A stretch of DNA of 64,000 nucleotides. Source: Chlorops oryzae (taxonomy: Eukaryota > Arthropoda > Insecta > Diptera > Chloropidae). Below are positions 24,415 to 37,500 of this stretch, in pieces (position 1 is the first letter of the stretch; every line of letters begins with the position of its first letter). The position numbers were made by a program, and so were the translations under genes. The stretch covers positions 84,344,241 to 84,408,240 of the forward strand of contig CM035807.1 of the NCBI GenBank assembly GCA_020466095.1, in the 5' to 3' direction. The notes under the pieces are model-generated. The model saw only the letters and a list, made by a program, of their open reading frames with translations, did not search any database and was not told the origin of the DNA.

Positions 24415-25507
24415 TCATGTTGACGATTTTGGTGTTTTTGACGTTGTGTCAACCTTATTTTCACGAATCATTGTCAGCAGTTGGAGCATCATCAATGCTT
24501 GGACTTTGTCAAGTGGATCCATAAAACCGCGTTGTAGCCATTTGGGTATTGTGGTGCGTGCATGACTGAATCCAAGCTTATTTAATATATAATCGATACC
24601 ATAAGGTTCAATGGATTTTCCAGCCCAAGACAGCAATCGAACGGTCGGTTCTAGATGCCACGTTCCACATTCAAAATATCTCCAGTCTCGTATAAACGAT
24701 TCCAGATCTAAAGTTGTGCCGTTTCCTGGTGAGTTGAACCGGCTGCAGTGGCCTTTTCATTATTGTTGCTCACACCGTTCGTCTTTGGCTTAACTGCTGT
24801 ATTCGATGTTGTCGGCGCATTACCTGTTCTATGCTGTGTTGATGTGTTTGCTGCGCCTAGATTTTCTTTAGTATCACTATTTAATTTATTATTATCTGTA
24901 GATTGCACATTTAGAGAAGCTGCAACATTATTGGATGATGAAGCAGCTGGTAAAGAAGAGTTTAATGTGGCTGTACCAATATTGCCATTCGATTTCGGAT
25001 TCTCTTTGAGTATTTCTTCGATGATATGAGGTTTTATTTGACTTTTAATATTTTGCGAAAGATTAGGTGAAGCAGCTCGAACTGATTGAGCACCAATCTG
25101 AAATTGTAGGCAAAAAGTCATAAGAATTTGCTTTAATGTCAAGCTTGCTGCTTTTTTATTTCAACTTACCACTCTTTCTTTTTCTTTGACATATGACGTT
25201 ATTAAATCATGCAAGAAGAAGAAGGCATCGGCATCAACTGTCACAAAGATGTGGTCATCGAATTCAGTAATAAAACTACAAATAACCTCTGGTTTTTTAT
25301 CAGTCGGCTCCGGTGTGGTTGGTCCTTGTATGTGCTCCGTCTTGAAATGTAGCTGTAAGCTTGGCAAGGCAAAAATAACTTCGCGATTGTGATTATGTTC
25401 TTGTGTCTTCGAATTAATGGACGTTGACCCACTAGTAGTCCTAGTGCGCTCGATTGAGTTCGAAGCAATCTCACGATCTCTTTCCAATATAGGAAAACGG
25501 TCAACGG
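24415..25507 (-). CDS. tweek: tweek exons 29-30: C terminus
   Basis: Exon 29 encodes VIFALPSLQLHFKTEHIQ and FVTVDADAFFFLHDLITSYVKEKERV. Exon 30 starts IGAQSVRAASPNLSQN, crosses an Asn/Thr/Ser-rich linker, then gives FIRDWRYFECGTWHLEPTVR, LLSWAGKSIEPYGIDYILNK and HARTTIPKWLQRGFMDPLDK, ending SKTPKSST. Near 24735 the frame shifts: either a 50-bp intron (donor AACG|GTGTGAGC) or one missing G (CAGG for CAGGG) accounts for it. Confidence 0.92.
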
Positions 25508-28500
25508 CTGTGGCAAGATAAAAAAAAAAAAAACACGAAGAATAAAAAAGCTTAATTAAATAGTTTTCATAGATGAAAAAGAAAAAAAAAAAAACTCATG
25601 TTCTCAATAATATAATAATCGAGCGTTAATAATAATTTTTTTTATACATATACAAATATAATATGTATATGCTGCGTGCCTTATAGCTCGTCATATACTT
25701 ACCATCGATCTCACTGTGGGCGAAAGCATAATGGAACCACTCATTCAAAGTCTTAAACTGAGGCGGGAAAATTATGTTTCTTGTTATCCGACTTACAATA
25801 GCCATGGAATGATTCTGCTGATGCACTTCCGTGGTTTGACCCAAACATGAAGTCAAAGTCTGTGTCACAAAAACTTCGCGGGTATCATGCGCTTGATGCG
25901 CTTCAGTGGCAAAGTTAATTGATGGTGACTTCAGGCTAAACAATGCCCATGACTTTGATTTGAAATTGATGCCATGGAAGCATGCTAATGAAATGTTGTT
26001 GCCATGCAGTTCCATGGTTCCACCCAGAACATTTCCGTTGCGAGGCAAGCGTGCTACCAATGTTGGTACAACTAAACCGATTGCCTGCTCCAAGGATTTT
26101 TGCCAATGCCGATGATGACGAGCGTCAGTGTTAGCAGGATCGACATTTGCTCCATTTTCGGTAGCTGCTTCGTTGCCATTATTATTTTTCTTCTTTAACG
26201 TATGATGCTGGCGACGTTTCATACTTGATGTGCGATCATGCAACCGTGGCTCTAAGTTTGAAAATACACGTTTCGAAGATTTAAATTGCTGCGTAAAGAA
26301 TTCTTCCAGCTTAAAGTACATTTTGAGTAAGTCCGCAGTTGTGGACTTTGATATCATTATTTGTAATTGATCCCAGGATAAATCACTGTGAATAAAAATA
26401 ATGGCTCGTGGTTTGATGTGATGTTGGCCAACAGTTGTAGAACTGCCAACAAACTCGTTTGGCCCACTGCCAGCAGCCTTTATAGCTGTCTGCCACTCAT
26501 CTTTCATGTCAGCTGAAAAAGAACTAATACGGGTCATGAGCACTGATGTTCCCATATAGTCAAGTCGGAGCTCCAAAGCAACAAAACTTAATCCCATTAT
26601 ATGATAGGGCTCCACACCGGCTTCCTCCTTTATATGCAAACGTGTGTTGATTTTATTTACTTCGAAGCTGCCACCAACTATTCCACCCTTCGCATCAAGC
26701 GATGAACCTCCTAAGTATATTCCCATATACATGTTTTTATATCCAGTGCTGCCGATGGAAAGGCGTCCATCGGAACGAAAATCTTTGGTCAGCCAAACCA
26801 CGTTACCCATGACATTTCCCATGTTCATTTGTACATTCAATTTTGTGAAATTAATGGCGAACAAAACCAACGTTTCCCAAGCAGTTATTTGGCTTTTCTC
26901 AGACGGTGGGGTACTGGACGATTCACCTGATGACGATTTACCAAGCGATTTGAGCTTTCGCACGGCACCCACCTGGGGCGGTGACTGTTGGAACGTTGCC
27001 GTTGTATTAAAATCCAAACGCATTTTTTCTTTTGCATTAAAAACTTCAGCTGAATTAACATGCATCTCGGACAGCGGATTCTTTGAAAATGTTTGCGCGT
27101 GTGTGTCCTTAGGTGTTGATGGTGCGCCAGTCACTGATGGTGACGGTTGATCATTTCCAACCGATTGCTGCACACTTAAATCACCAAGGAAAAGACGTCG
27201 CATAATTCGACGCCGATACCAAGCTTTTGGAAATGCTAAGATTTCTGTCAAGCGACGCATGTCATACTTAAAGGAAGCACTACCGATATCGACTATCGTA
27301 GAGAAACGTATTACAGCGCGTGACTGATCAACGGTGCCACGTTTCGTGTTGATTTTGGGGTCGACATAGACTTTTCGAGCACGTGTGATATGAAACTTGA
27401 CAAACTCCACATTTATGCTTAGCGAATCCTTCCGTTCGTTATCAGTTAAAGGCGAAAATTGAGCCTCTTTAATGTTCGATTTTTTTCCACCGTATGGATG
27501 GAAGATGTAAACATTGAAATCGGCCAAACAACCCGTCACGCTTAGTCCTCCCGTCGGTAATTTTTCCTTGTCATGATCATGCTGTCCACTTTCTTCATCA
27601 GCTGATCGTTTCGAGCTGAAAACTATGTCTAAACTGGGCAGCTGAAGCATACATTCTACTCGGGAAACTGGCAAACAAGAAAACCTGAAGGTTGACGGCT
27701 GCATATGAAAGTACACAATAACGTCCACAGGAAAAGATGCATATGTTACATAATTCGTTGGTAGAATATCTAAGTTAACTGGATTTGCCGTCGGAGTCTG
27801 AGGGCCTACAGGGGTGTTTGAGACGCAGCTATCTGCTTTTGTTGGTATCGGCTCCAAAGTTTGTTCGAGAAACTCCAAGATATGCGGAGATATAATTGTC
27901 TCCTCGGGGATGCTCTGCAATATCATCCAAGCAAACAGCGAAGCACGTTTGCTGCCAAGACGTCGGTTACCAAATGCGTTGGTAGAACCTGAAAGCGCCG
28001 AATGATAACTCTCCGCGCTATTGATCCGTGGACTACTGGCTGCAGCTGCAGCTGCAGATGCTGCTGAAAAATGATCAATAATTTCTGGCAACGTTCTAGA
28101 CTGATAATGCAATTTGACGTCGAGTCCAGGTATATGAAATATGGTAAGATCTGTTAACATAGCATTGGAGGATGTATTATAACGGAGTTTGCTCTTATCA
28201 CGTTGACGGCGGGACGGTGTTGGACTACCCCAATCATTTCCAATGCTACGCTCGCGCTTATGCGTTTTCCAAGGATTGTTCGGACCGCTTAACAAAAGCC
28301 GATCATCCGTACTCTCTTTGGTGTGCAGCACACATTTTCCAGAATTGACAAGTACTTTGATGTCTAATTCGAAATCAACATTTGGTTCCTGTTGCTTTTG
28401 AGGATATCCGATTTGTTTGCGACGCATCTCGACAGCCGTACCATCAATGTCTATTTCACTTGGCGATGATTCGTACTGGGCGTCATGCATACGCCAATCT

Positions 28501-31500
28501 AGTTCATTTTCTTGCAGTTCGTTATCAGTGTCTGCGTTTGGTAGCGAGGTCTGGCGCATTGACTCCGAGAAGGTAACTCGATTTACAGGGCAAGTTTTCA
28601 ATGAAGCGGTACGTGAATGTCCAGATGCAGGCGTGCTTTGTAAGCTTGATATTTCATCATTCGATGCAATTGGATCCAAGCGGCGACCCGAAAACAATGC
28701 TGTATCTTCTAGCGGTTCACGAATATTGGCGTCCCCGATAAAGAATTGAGAACGATTTGATTGCTTCATGGAACGCCTAATGGAAGGACGCTTCCATTTC
28801 TGAATCATGTCACGGCGGAAGTATTTGTAACAAACTGCCTGCAACTCCTGTAAACGACGTTCCTCATGTGCCACCGTGTTATGCGATGCACCCAACGTGC
28901 GTAAGTCATTAATGATTTTGAGCTGTTCAGCCATCTCTTTCTCCATCATAAAAGAGCGCTTCTTGGAATCAATGGTCGGATCGAAAACAAACGCTGGCAA
29001 GTTATCGAATTCTCGCCGACGTACGTAAGAATCTCGACAGCTTTGATCGCCTTCATCACTATCTGGCGATTCCATATTTGTTTCATCGTCCTCAAATCCG
29101 GTTAGCATAGTTAGCGTATGCCCCAAAGATGATAATTGCTTTCCAATATTCACATCCAAATGGATGTCCACACCTTCCATTTGCCAAGCTAAATGCAAAA
29201 GCCATTTGGCATTCTCCAATTTCTTTGCGGCCGTTGTACGTGAACAGACCTCGTATGTACCCTCGGACACAACACAAACGTTCATAATTGATTCGCTAGC
29301 GTTGGGCTTCCAGTCGTCCAATGTTGTTTCGAAATCATCTGCGAAACGCAGGCATAACCCTTGGAATTTACCTTTCGAGACCAGTGATCCAGAATTGCAA
29401 GCAGAAATAATAGTGTTTTCCAGTGTAATTACAACAGCGCCCTTCGGCTCAAAGTCCTGATAGGTTCTAGTTCGCCACGCGTTTGCAGCTTGATTTAAAG
29501 GCAAACAAATACCCATATCCTCCACTGTCAATTGCAAAAATAGCGTAGACAAATTTGAGGCTGCAATGTTACCTATCTGGCCAAAGGCCATACGATCGAA
29601 GATTTGCGTTTGCTGGTGTTGCGTTTGTTCATAAGTTAAATTAGCTCTCTTCTCCGCCCAGTATTCATAGGCATTCTTATAATTTAGCCAGACAAGAATT
29701 GCTTTATCTACAGCCACTGGTTGAATGTATATCAAGGGACGTTTTAACTTGAGCAAGATCAGCTCTTTGTCTTCGTTTAGCAATTCATCTTGGAATGCAT
29801 TACGTAGGCCAATCGTTGTGTGAAAGAAAGCATACTGCTGAAATTCTGGTTCAGCTTCATCGAAGATAACATTTCGTATTATTTGGCCGAGGGAAAGATT
29901 AAAATCTATATGGGCTTTACCAAACATTTTTCGATCATTTCCCTCATAAGCGAGGTTTTTGACACGATTGGACAGATGCAATTCTAAAGATCCCGTTTCA
30001 AATCGAACCGCTGACGAGCAAGGTGTTGTTGCCGTCAATTGTATTCGTTTCATTGATATATTTATTGAGAACAATATCCGCTTTAGAGATGATTCTTGCA
30101 CACTGTTGCTATCACTGTCTTCAGACCATAACGGAACAGGTTTTTCTCCACCGTACACTTTCTGCAGTACTTCATTTATTTCACGCATAAATACTTTTTG
30201 TACAAATACCAAATGATTGAGCAAGTCTGTTGTGAGGCAGCGTTCGAATTCACCAATATCAGCTGAGGCATTGACATAACCACCTTGACGCAATACAATG
30301 CCTTCAACGCGTTCATTTTCCTAGAATGATATTTCATTAGTATATAACCTACAGACGCAACGGTTAGCCATTGGACCGCTACCGGATATTAAGGTTTTTT
30401 TCTAACCAAAACTTTAAAGTAATGCAGAATTTAAATTGAAATAAAATAGAAATCCACACCTTCTCTTGGTAGGATCATGCAGTTGCATTTATCTTTTAGT
30501 TTATTTTACTGTGTCTTACGAAACGACGCTGCGCGATTAAATGATCTTTCTATAAGGCCGGTCCATGTTTACAATTTTTTTAAATCGCTATGCTCCTATT
30601 TTATATACATATAATGGGAGATCTTCAATAGACAATTTTTAGATATTCACAATGTACGCTAATCGGATATCCAAAAATTCATGTTATCGGTTATGTGATT
30701 GTTTTGACTTTCCCGGTGAAATGAATTCCACTCCCGAATTGATGTGCGCTGTATTTCTCTTTACCAAGATATATGGATAATTTAACCCGGTAGCGCCTAG
30801 CGATGCCATATGGCATCACTAAAAAAGTTCGTGTTTTGTCATCAAAACTTCAAAACCGGTTCATATTTTATTTAATTTTTAATATTTATTTTTTTCAATT
30901 CAGGCGCTACCGGGTTAAATTACATCGACATTACGCTTGGGCAATGATTTTTCTGAATTGAGTAATTAAAATTTCCCCTCAATTTTGGTAAAGGGAAAAT
31001 AATCACATCAATTCAATTTGAGAGTGGAAATTCATTTCCCCGGGAAAGGGAAAACAATCACATACCAGTATATCTATAAAATAAATTTTCCCTTAAAAAA
31101 AAATCATTATGCAAAAATTCAGCATCTTTGCATCTTTGAAATGTAAAAAAATAATCTTAACCAAAGAATCTCGCGCAATTAAAACAAAAAAAAGTTATGT
31201 TTTACTCTTATACTTTAACAAAATTGTTGTCATACTTACATCTTGCTTATGCTCTGGTACGTATTCTGCACTCACATGCACGGGTGGCAAAGCGATGCAA
31301 GCCTCGGATGGTAAATTCATTTCATTCCGCACAGGTATCTTCGTCGTGAAACTTAACGTATGCGTGGGCAAGTCGATGACGAATTTCGCACGATTTCCGG
31401 TTACGCCTGTAGAACTAACATGATTCATTTTATATTGAGCCTGCAGGGACGGTAGTAGAGCAGCGTTTATAGAAAGGCTTTGAAGTAACACATTGAATTG

Positions 31501-34500
31501 CATAACCAATGGTTGCAATAGTCCATTCTGTTGTTGCGGCACTTTTTCGAGCGTTGAAATTTTTTTCTGCTGTTGCACTTTTTCTTTGGTTTCACCACCA
31601 GCTGTACTAGCGCCACCAGAATTTCGGGCATGGAATGGAGATTCCGGTTCGTCGGATTATGAGCACGAGACGCAGTTCGACTCGAGTTCCTACCAACCCG
31701 TAGTTCTTGCAAAGTAGACGATAGCTGTTTAGAGCTTCGTGTCATCATTCCATGCAATGCGACCGGATGTTGTGGTATTTCTATATTGACTGGTCCAATT
31801 GATAAAAGGCCACTATTTTTATCTCTTCCTCGTTTTGTTAAGCTTGAATAGAGTGTTTGGCTTTTGCCAATAGTAACCTTAACAACAGTTCTTAAAAGAA
31901 GACAAAATAGAAGTTGTTGAAGAGATTTTTTTTTTTTAACGAATTCGGAAAACTTACTGTTGGTTCGGTGCTACACCTTCTAACAAAACAATCATAGCGC
32001 GTCCCACTTGACCTGTAAGCGAGCATTCAAGTGAAACTGGCCGTGTTTTCTTGCGCCATGTGGCGCTACTATTTAGTGTTGTTATTTCTGCTTCTAGCTT
32101 CAGTCCACTTAAAGTCGCCAGAAGTCGAGTTTTATGTATTTTTGCGACCCCAAAAACAATCAGGCGCGTCTTTTCCTGCGACATACTATCTGCTTAAATG
32201 TATTGATAATTATTAGTACGAAATTAATTAACCAGTTCAATTTCAAGATGGTTTTTACCAATTAAATCACGATGCTGCGGCAATGGTGTTGGAGCGCTAG
32301 TCAAATCATCATCATCGTTTCTGGTCTCTTGACGAATGTATCCAAAGGTGGATTTTTTGCATTGTTTACCACTTTCGTGAATCTCGTTTGCCATTGTCAC
32401 ACGTTGCACAGTCTTCGTTTCGGGCATGGTTCCATATAACTCCAATAAGTGATAAATCGTCTTCCAGCAATTTGGAGTGTCCAATAAAAGGGGTAATCCA
32501 AGAGATCCATTAAATGTATTTACTTCGTTATTCTTGTTTATTATGTTGTAGTCTCCGTTGATGCTCGTTGCACAGGCGCCATTTAGCGAAGTTTTTGACT
32601 CCAATGACATTTTTAAAATTGGGTGATCGCTGACCGACGTTGTTGGACTATCACGTAATGGAGACGAACTTGATTCGTTGAGATTGGTATAGCCCAATTT
32701 TCCTTTAACAGATTTCCCAGTAGAACGTAATTTTTGTGCAAAACTTTGTGGACGGTTTTTCGCATTGGGTGACGGTGTTAGCTGTATTAGTGGACCTATT
32801 CCACTCGGACGTATTTTGCTAATAATTTAAAACCAAACGCATTTAATTCGGAAGAATCGAATTACAAAATTTCAAAGATCTTTTTAGAGCTCAATTGGAG
32901 ATAATTTTTGAAATTCATAGAAACATAAGTTCCATACCACATAACTTCGGGCGTTTGAATGTGTATGGCTGTAATATTAGCACACTTTTCGCAAGGCTTT
33001 GTGTCACATAATCTTTCACTCATGTACCGAATTTCGACTTGATTTACTCAACCATCTCAGAGGAGATCCGACCACAAACGGGCGGACATATCTTAATTTA
33101 CTTTGGTTCTTCCTGATACAACATCCGAAAGAAGAAAAAATCTTTAAGACTATCGTGGATACAGCATTTTTTGTATTGAAATAAATGACGGAAAGTTTTT
33201 AAATATGTCTGTCCGACGATCTGTACGAGGATTTCCTAATATGCGATTGCATCAATCACTCTAAATGTGTGATATGTAGGTATATTAGGACCCGAAGATG
33301 AACCTAATGAAAATTTATACGACCCGCCCATTGCTACATCTACAAATTATTTGAAGATAAAGAAAAAAATTATTTTGACAAGAGATCGACTGAATATTCC
33401 TCATTTATATGAGGTTCGTGAACAACAGGATTGGAAGGGTCACATCTCTGAAAGAAATCTACGTGGTCCACTCAAAGCTATGTACACATACCCTCCCAAA
33501 AATAATAAGTTTTATCATACTCTACGTTTGACACTACTGCATTACAAGTTTCGATATAATAGAACTTTTGATTTGAGAGTTGAGCAAAACCGGAAAAAAA
33601 GTGGACGTAGTTAGGTCTACTTCGCAACTTAATCTTCGTAACCATGATACAAGAAAACAAGTAAGGGTGTTATAGTCAGGCGAGCCTGACAATATAATAC
33701 CCGACACAGACACTTATGTTCGAATAATTTTTAATATCAAGAGGTGTTTAAGGACATATTGGGCCCATATACCGACTTTTGTTAAATTTCTTTATAAAAA
33801 CCGCCCATTTGCCACGCCCAATTTTTCAATTTTTTTGGGATTCTAATCGGACCCTTATATATACGCTTAAATTCTAAGATTCATTGAAATATTTCAATAA
33901 AGTCCGCTTTTGAGGCATTTTTGGGATTTTTGTGACAGACCCTAGTACTAGAGGTACCCTTAATAATGGTTCTATCGAAAATGGGAGGATGTTACTGGCT
34001 ATCAAGGAAGCATACGAGCCAACTTTCGTTCAAGTCCCATTTGTATTTCGGGTGTAGGAGACAATTTTCGAAAAACGCCCTTATGCCACGCCCACTTTTC
34101 AAATTTTTTGAAATCATATTACTTGCCTTTAAACATGTTCAAATACCAAGTTTCATCAAAATATTTTGAAAAACTCAGGTTTTATAGCAGTTTTTGTGAT
34201 TTTCATAACAGACCCTAGTACTGGAGGTACCCCTAAAAATGGTCCGATCGGGTCCATTCTCGAACTTGTTCTTACTCATGTCCCCGTGAGCACGCATACC
34301 AAATTTTGTCAAGATAGCTCAACTCCTTCGATAAGATAACTGTATACAGACAGACGGACAGACGGACTTGTCTAAATCGAATCTTCTGGTGACGCTGATC
34401 ATTTCTATATATATTTTTTATGGTCTATCTCGACTGGTTCTGGGTGTTACACACAACCCAACAAACGCAATATACCCTCGACACAGAGTGTGTCGGGTAT

Positions 34501-37500
34501 AACAAGATAGCGCCACTTCAGTACCGCTATTTTGAGGCTCTCTTTGAGAGCCGAAAATTGAGTTTGTGACGTCACTGAGCGAGAAATTGTTGTTGTTTCC
34601 CATGCTATTCAAAAAAGTAAAAAGCCGGTTTAACATGGGAAACAACAACAACGAATCGCGGTTTTGAGTTTGTGACGTTTCCTCTCTCAAGTGGCGCTAT
34701 CTTGTTTTCTTGTATCATGTTCGTAACTATAAAGCTGAGTTTAAAAATTGTACACTCTTACCTTCCTACAGGGTTTGTTATCATGACCATCTCAGTGAAC
34801 TTGTCGTAACGTTCGTCAGATGAGTTCTCGTTGTGTGTGAAACGATCCGACACAGAACCGAAGGGCATGATGTCATTGGGTTCGGATGCTAAAATTATTA
34901 CAAATAATAGTAGTAGTAGTAGTAGTACCAAGTAGTAGTAGCAAGTAGTAGTAGCAAGTAGTAGTAGCAAGTAGTAGTAGCAAGTAGTAGTAGCAAGTAG
35001 TAGTAGCAAGTAGTAGTAGCAAGTAGTAGTAGTAGCAAGTAGTCGTAACAATGGTGGCATGATTAGTGAAATATCATTTACCTAAACTGCATTCGTCTTT
35101 GGCTTGAGACTTCTTTCTTAGATCTGGCTGTTCATGGAACTCATTCTGTGCATCTTTTACATTTTGATACATGTTTGTAATTTGATGTAGCAATCGCAGC
35201 AGAGGCATATTGACCTGAAAGCAATCATCACTTTTATTTCATTTTTGTCAAGAGCATTGATTCATACCTGTTGCGATATAAAACGTATGTTTAGACTGAA
35301 GTTTATAACGGTGCTAGTGTGCTTCTTTAATTGACGTCTGGACATATAGATAACATTTTGTCTTGCCTCATTTACCAAACCGTCCGACATTTTTAATACT
35401 TCAAGCTCTATGCCGACTCGCTCACAAAGAAACAATGGTGTATCCATTAAAATAGATTGTCTGCCACTGTTGCCTTTGGATTTCCCTAGCTTAGTTGTGC
35501 CTGTTGCTGATTTGCTTGAACATTTTTTGTTTTCTCCAGCTTCGCTGACAACTATATCGACCCTTATAGAATCGAATCCGCCAATTAACGACAAATTAGT
35601 CCCGAAATTCTCGAGCGTTGAAATGTCTGCTTGAATTTAGAAAAAATTATATTATTGGCAAAATTGAACTAACACGTTTGTACATCGTACGTACCTGCAT
35701 TGGCAAATTTATTTATCATTTGCTGTGGCATAACGCCCAAACAAGTTAACAAAGGCTCAAATATGAGGTGCGCGTCAAGTAATTTTATGGAATCTTGCAT
35801 TACGCCGCCACGCATTTGAGTTTGAACACCATTAACTTTGGTTGGCGCAATACGTGGTAACTCCTTCTCTTCTGAGCTTTCCTTCTTTTTGGTGCTTCCT
35901 TGCTGCTTGGCCATCCAGAAATAAAGATCTTCTTTCTGATTTTCCGGCCCAAGCCAAAATTTGTTCACAGAGTTGGTCGAACTAAGGGAGCCCTCCTGCA
36001 AAGCACCGTATTCTACAAAATAAACAGAACAGGTTTAAAAGAATTTTCTATATTTTTTGTAATAATTAAGTAAAATTACCAAATTCAGGAACCTGTTTAT
36101 CCACCAAACCCGATATAATTGGCAACATTTGTATGCTAGAACGAGATGAATTATTGTTATCTGATTTAATAAAAATATTTATAAAAGCAAAATAAATGAA
36201 ATAATAGTTTTTTCATTCAATAGGTACAATTATTTTAACAATATATTTCACACCAGGCACAGCCGCCGTAAATTTTTTTACTCTATTTAAAGTTTCTTCA
36301 TTTAAACTTTCTTTTTAAAGAAACTTCTTTATAACAAAGATGAAAGTGATTGGAAAGTCGAATGCCCTCCGCCCAATAGAGGAGCAAGGAGTAGTGTGGT
36401 ATTAAATAACAGTGAGAATATAATCCAAGAAGATAATATTACTCCAACAAATTCAAAGTTAGTTCATGCTGCACTTTGCAGTGTTTCTTGAAAACACCAA
36501 AATTTTTTAAATTCGACAGTAGTGAGCTGGCCTTCCTTTTTCGCGAAATCAGAAAATTGTTTCTCAGAATATTCTATAGTGATGAAAAATCTAAAGGTAT
36601 GCACTGCAACAACTCTAATCTAGAATTTTTTTATTTTTGTCTTTAATTTAAAGTCTTACTGCACAAATCTGCCAAGACCATCTTAAACGGTCTTAACTGT
36701 GTTGATTTTCTAGACTAATCGTCATTCAAAAGCTTAAGAACAAGACAACAGAAGACAACAACTTACCCTCTGCGTGATGAGTGCATATTTGGTGAAGTCG
36801 AAACTGAGCGTTGCGAAGCGCCATGCGAAACGGAGTCATTTCCATAGCCAATGCTATATTGGGTCGCTGGATCTAAAGTGGAAAAATCTAAGATTAACTT
36901 TGTCGTGTCCGTTTAACATTATAAAAATTCATGTTTCCTGTCTTTTCTGCATTTTGTAAATATTATTGATCACTTGTGCACACATTGAACATTTACCAGT
37001 CTTTTGTCTTTAGGGACTGTTTAAGCCAAGATCATAAAACTAATTATTGAAAGGGGTGCTGTTATTGTTCCTTGCAGTGATAACTATTCTCTAGGCGAGG
37101 TACGAATTGTTTGTAACCGTTAAAATTTATAGATATTTTCAGATAATTTTCCCATTTCAACAAATATTTTAAAGTCGATTAAGGGGCTAATTGCGCTACA
37201 GCCGCATCTAGCACTTTTGAGCAATTTGACATAATGCCTAGTTTTCAATAGCGCAAGAAATCCTGGATGGTGCACTACCTGCTGAGCATTGGCAGCATGT
37301 TGACTGAGCGGACTTGATTTTTGGTAGCCAAATTTATTTATCTACTTTTGCTCAACATGTTGAGTGACAATAGTGGAGTCTGCTGAATGCGCCAAATAAA
37401 TGGAAAAGTAATTTGAGAAAATATATTTTTGATTTTAGCTTATTAATTATTTGCACAGTCATAAAAATGGCAGGTATTTATATTTTCAAACAGCATTCAA

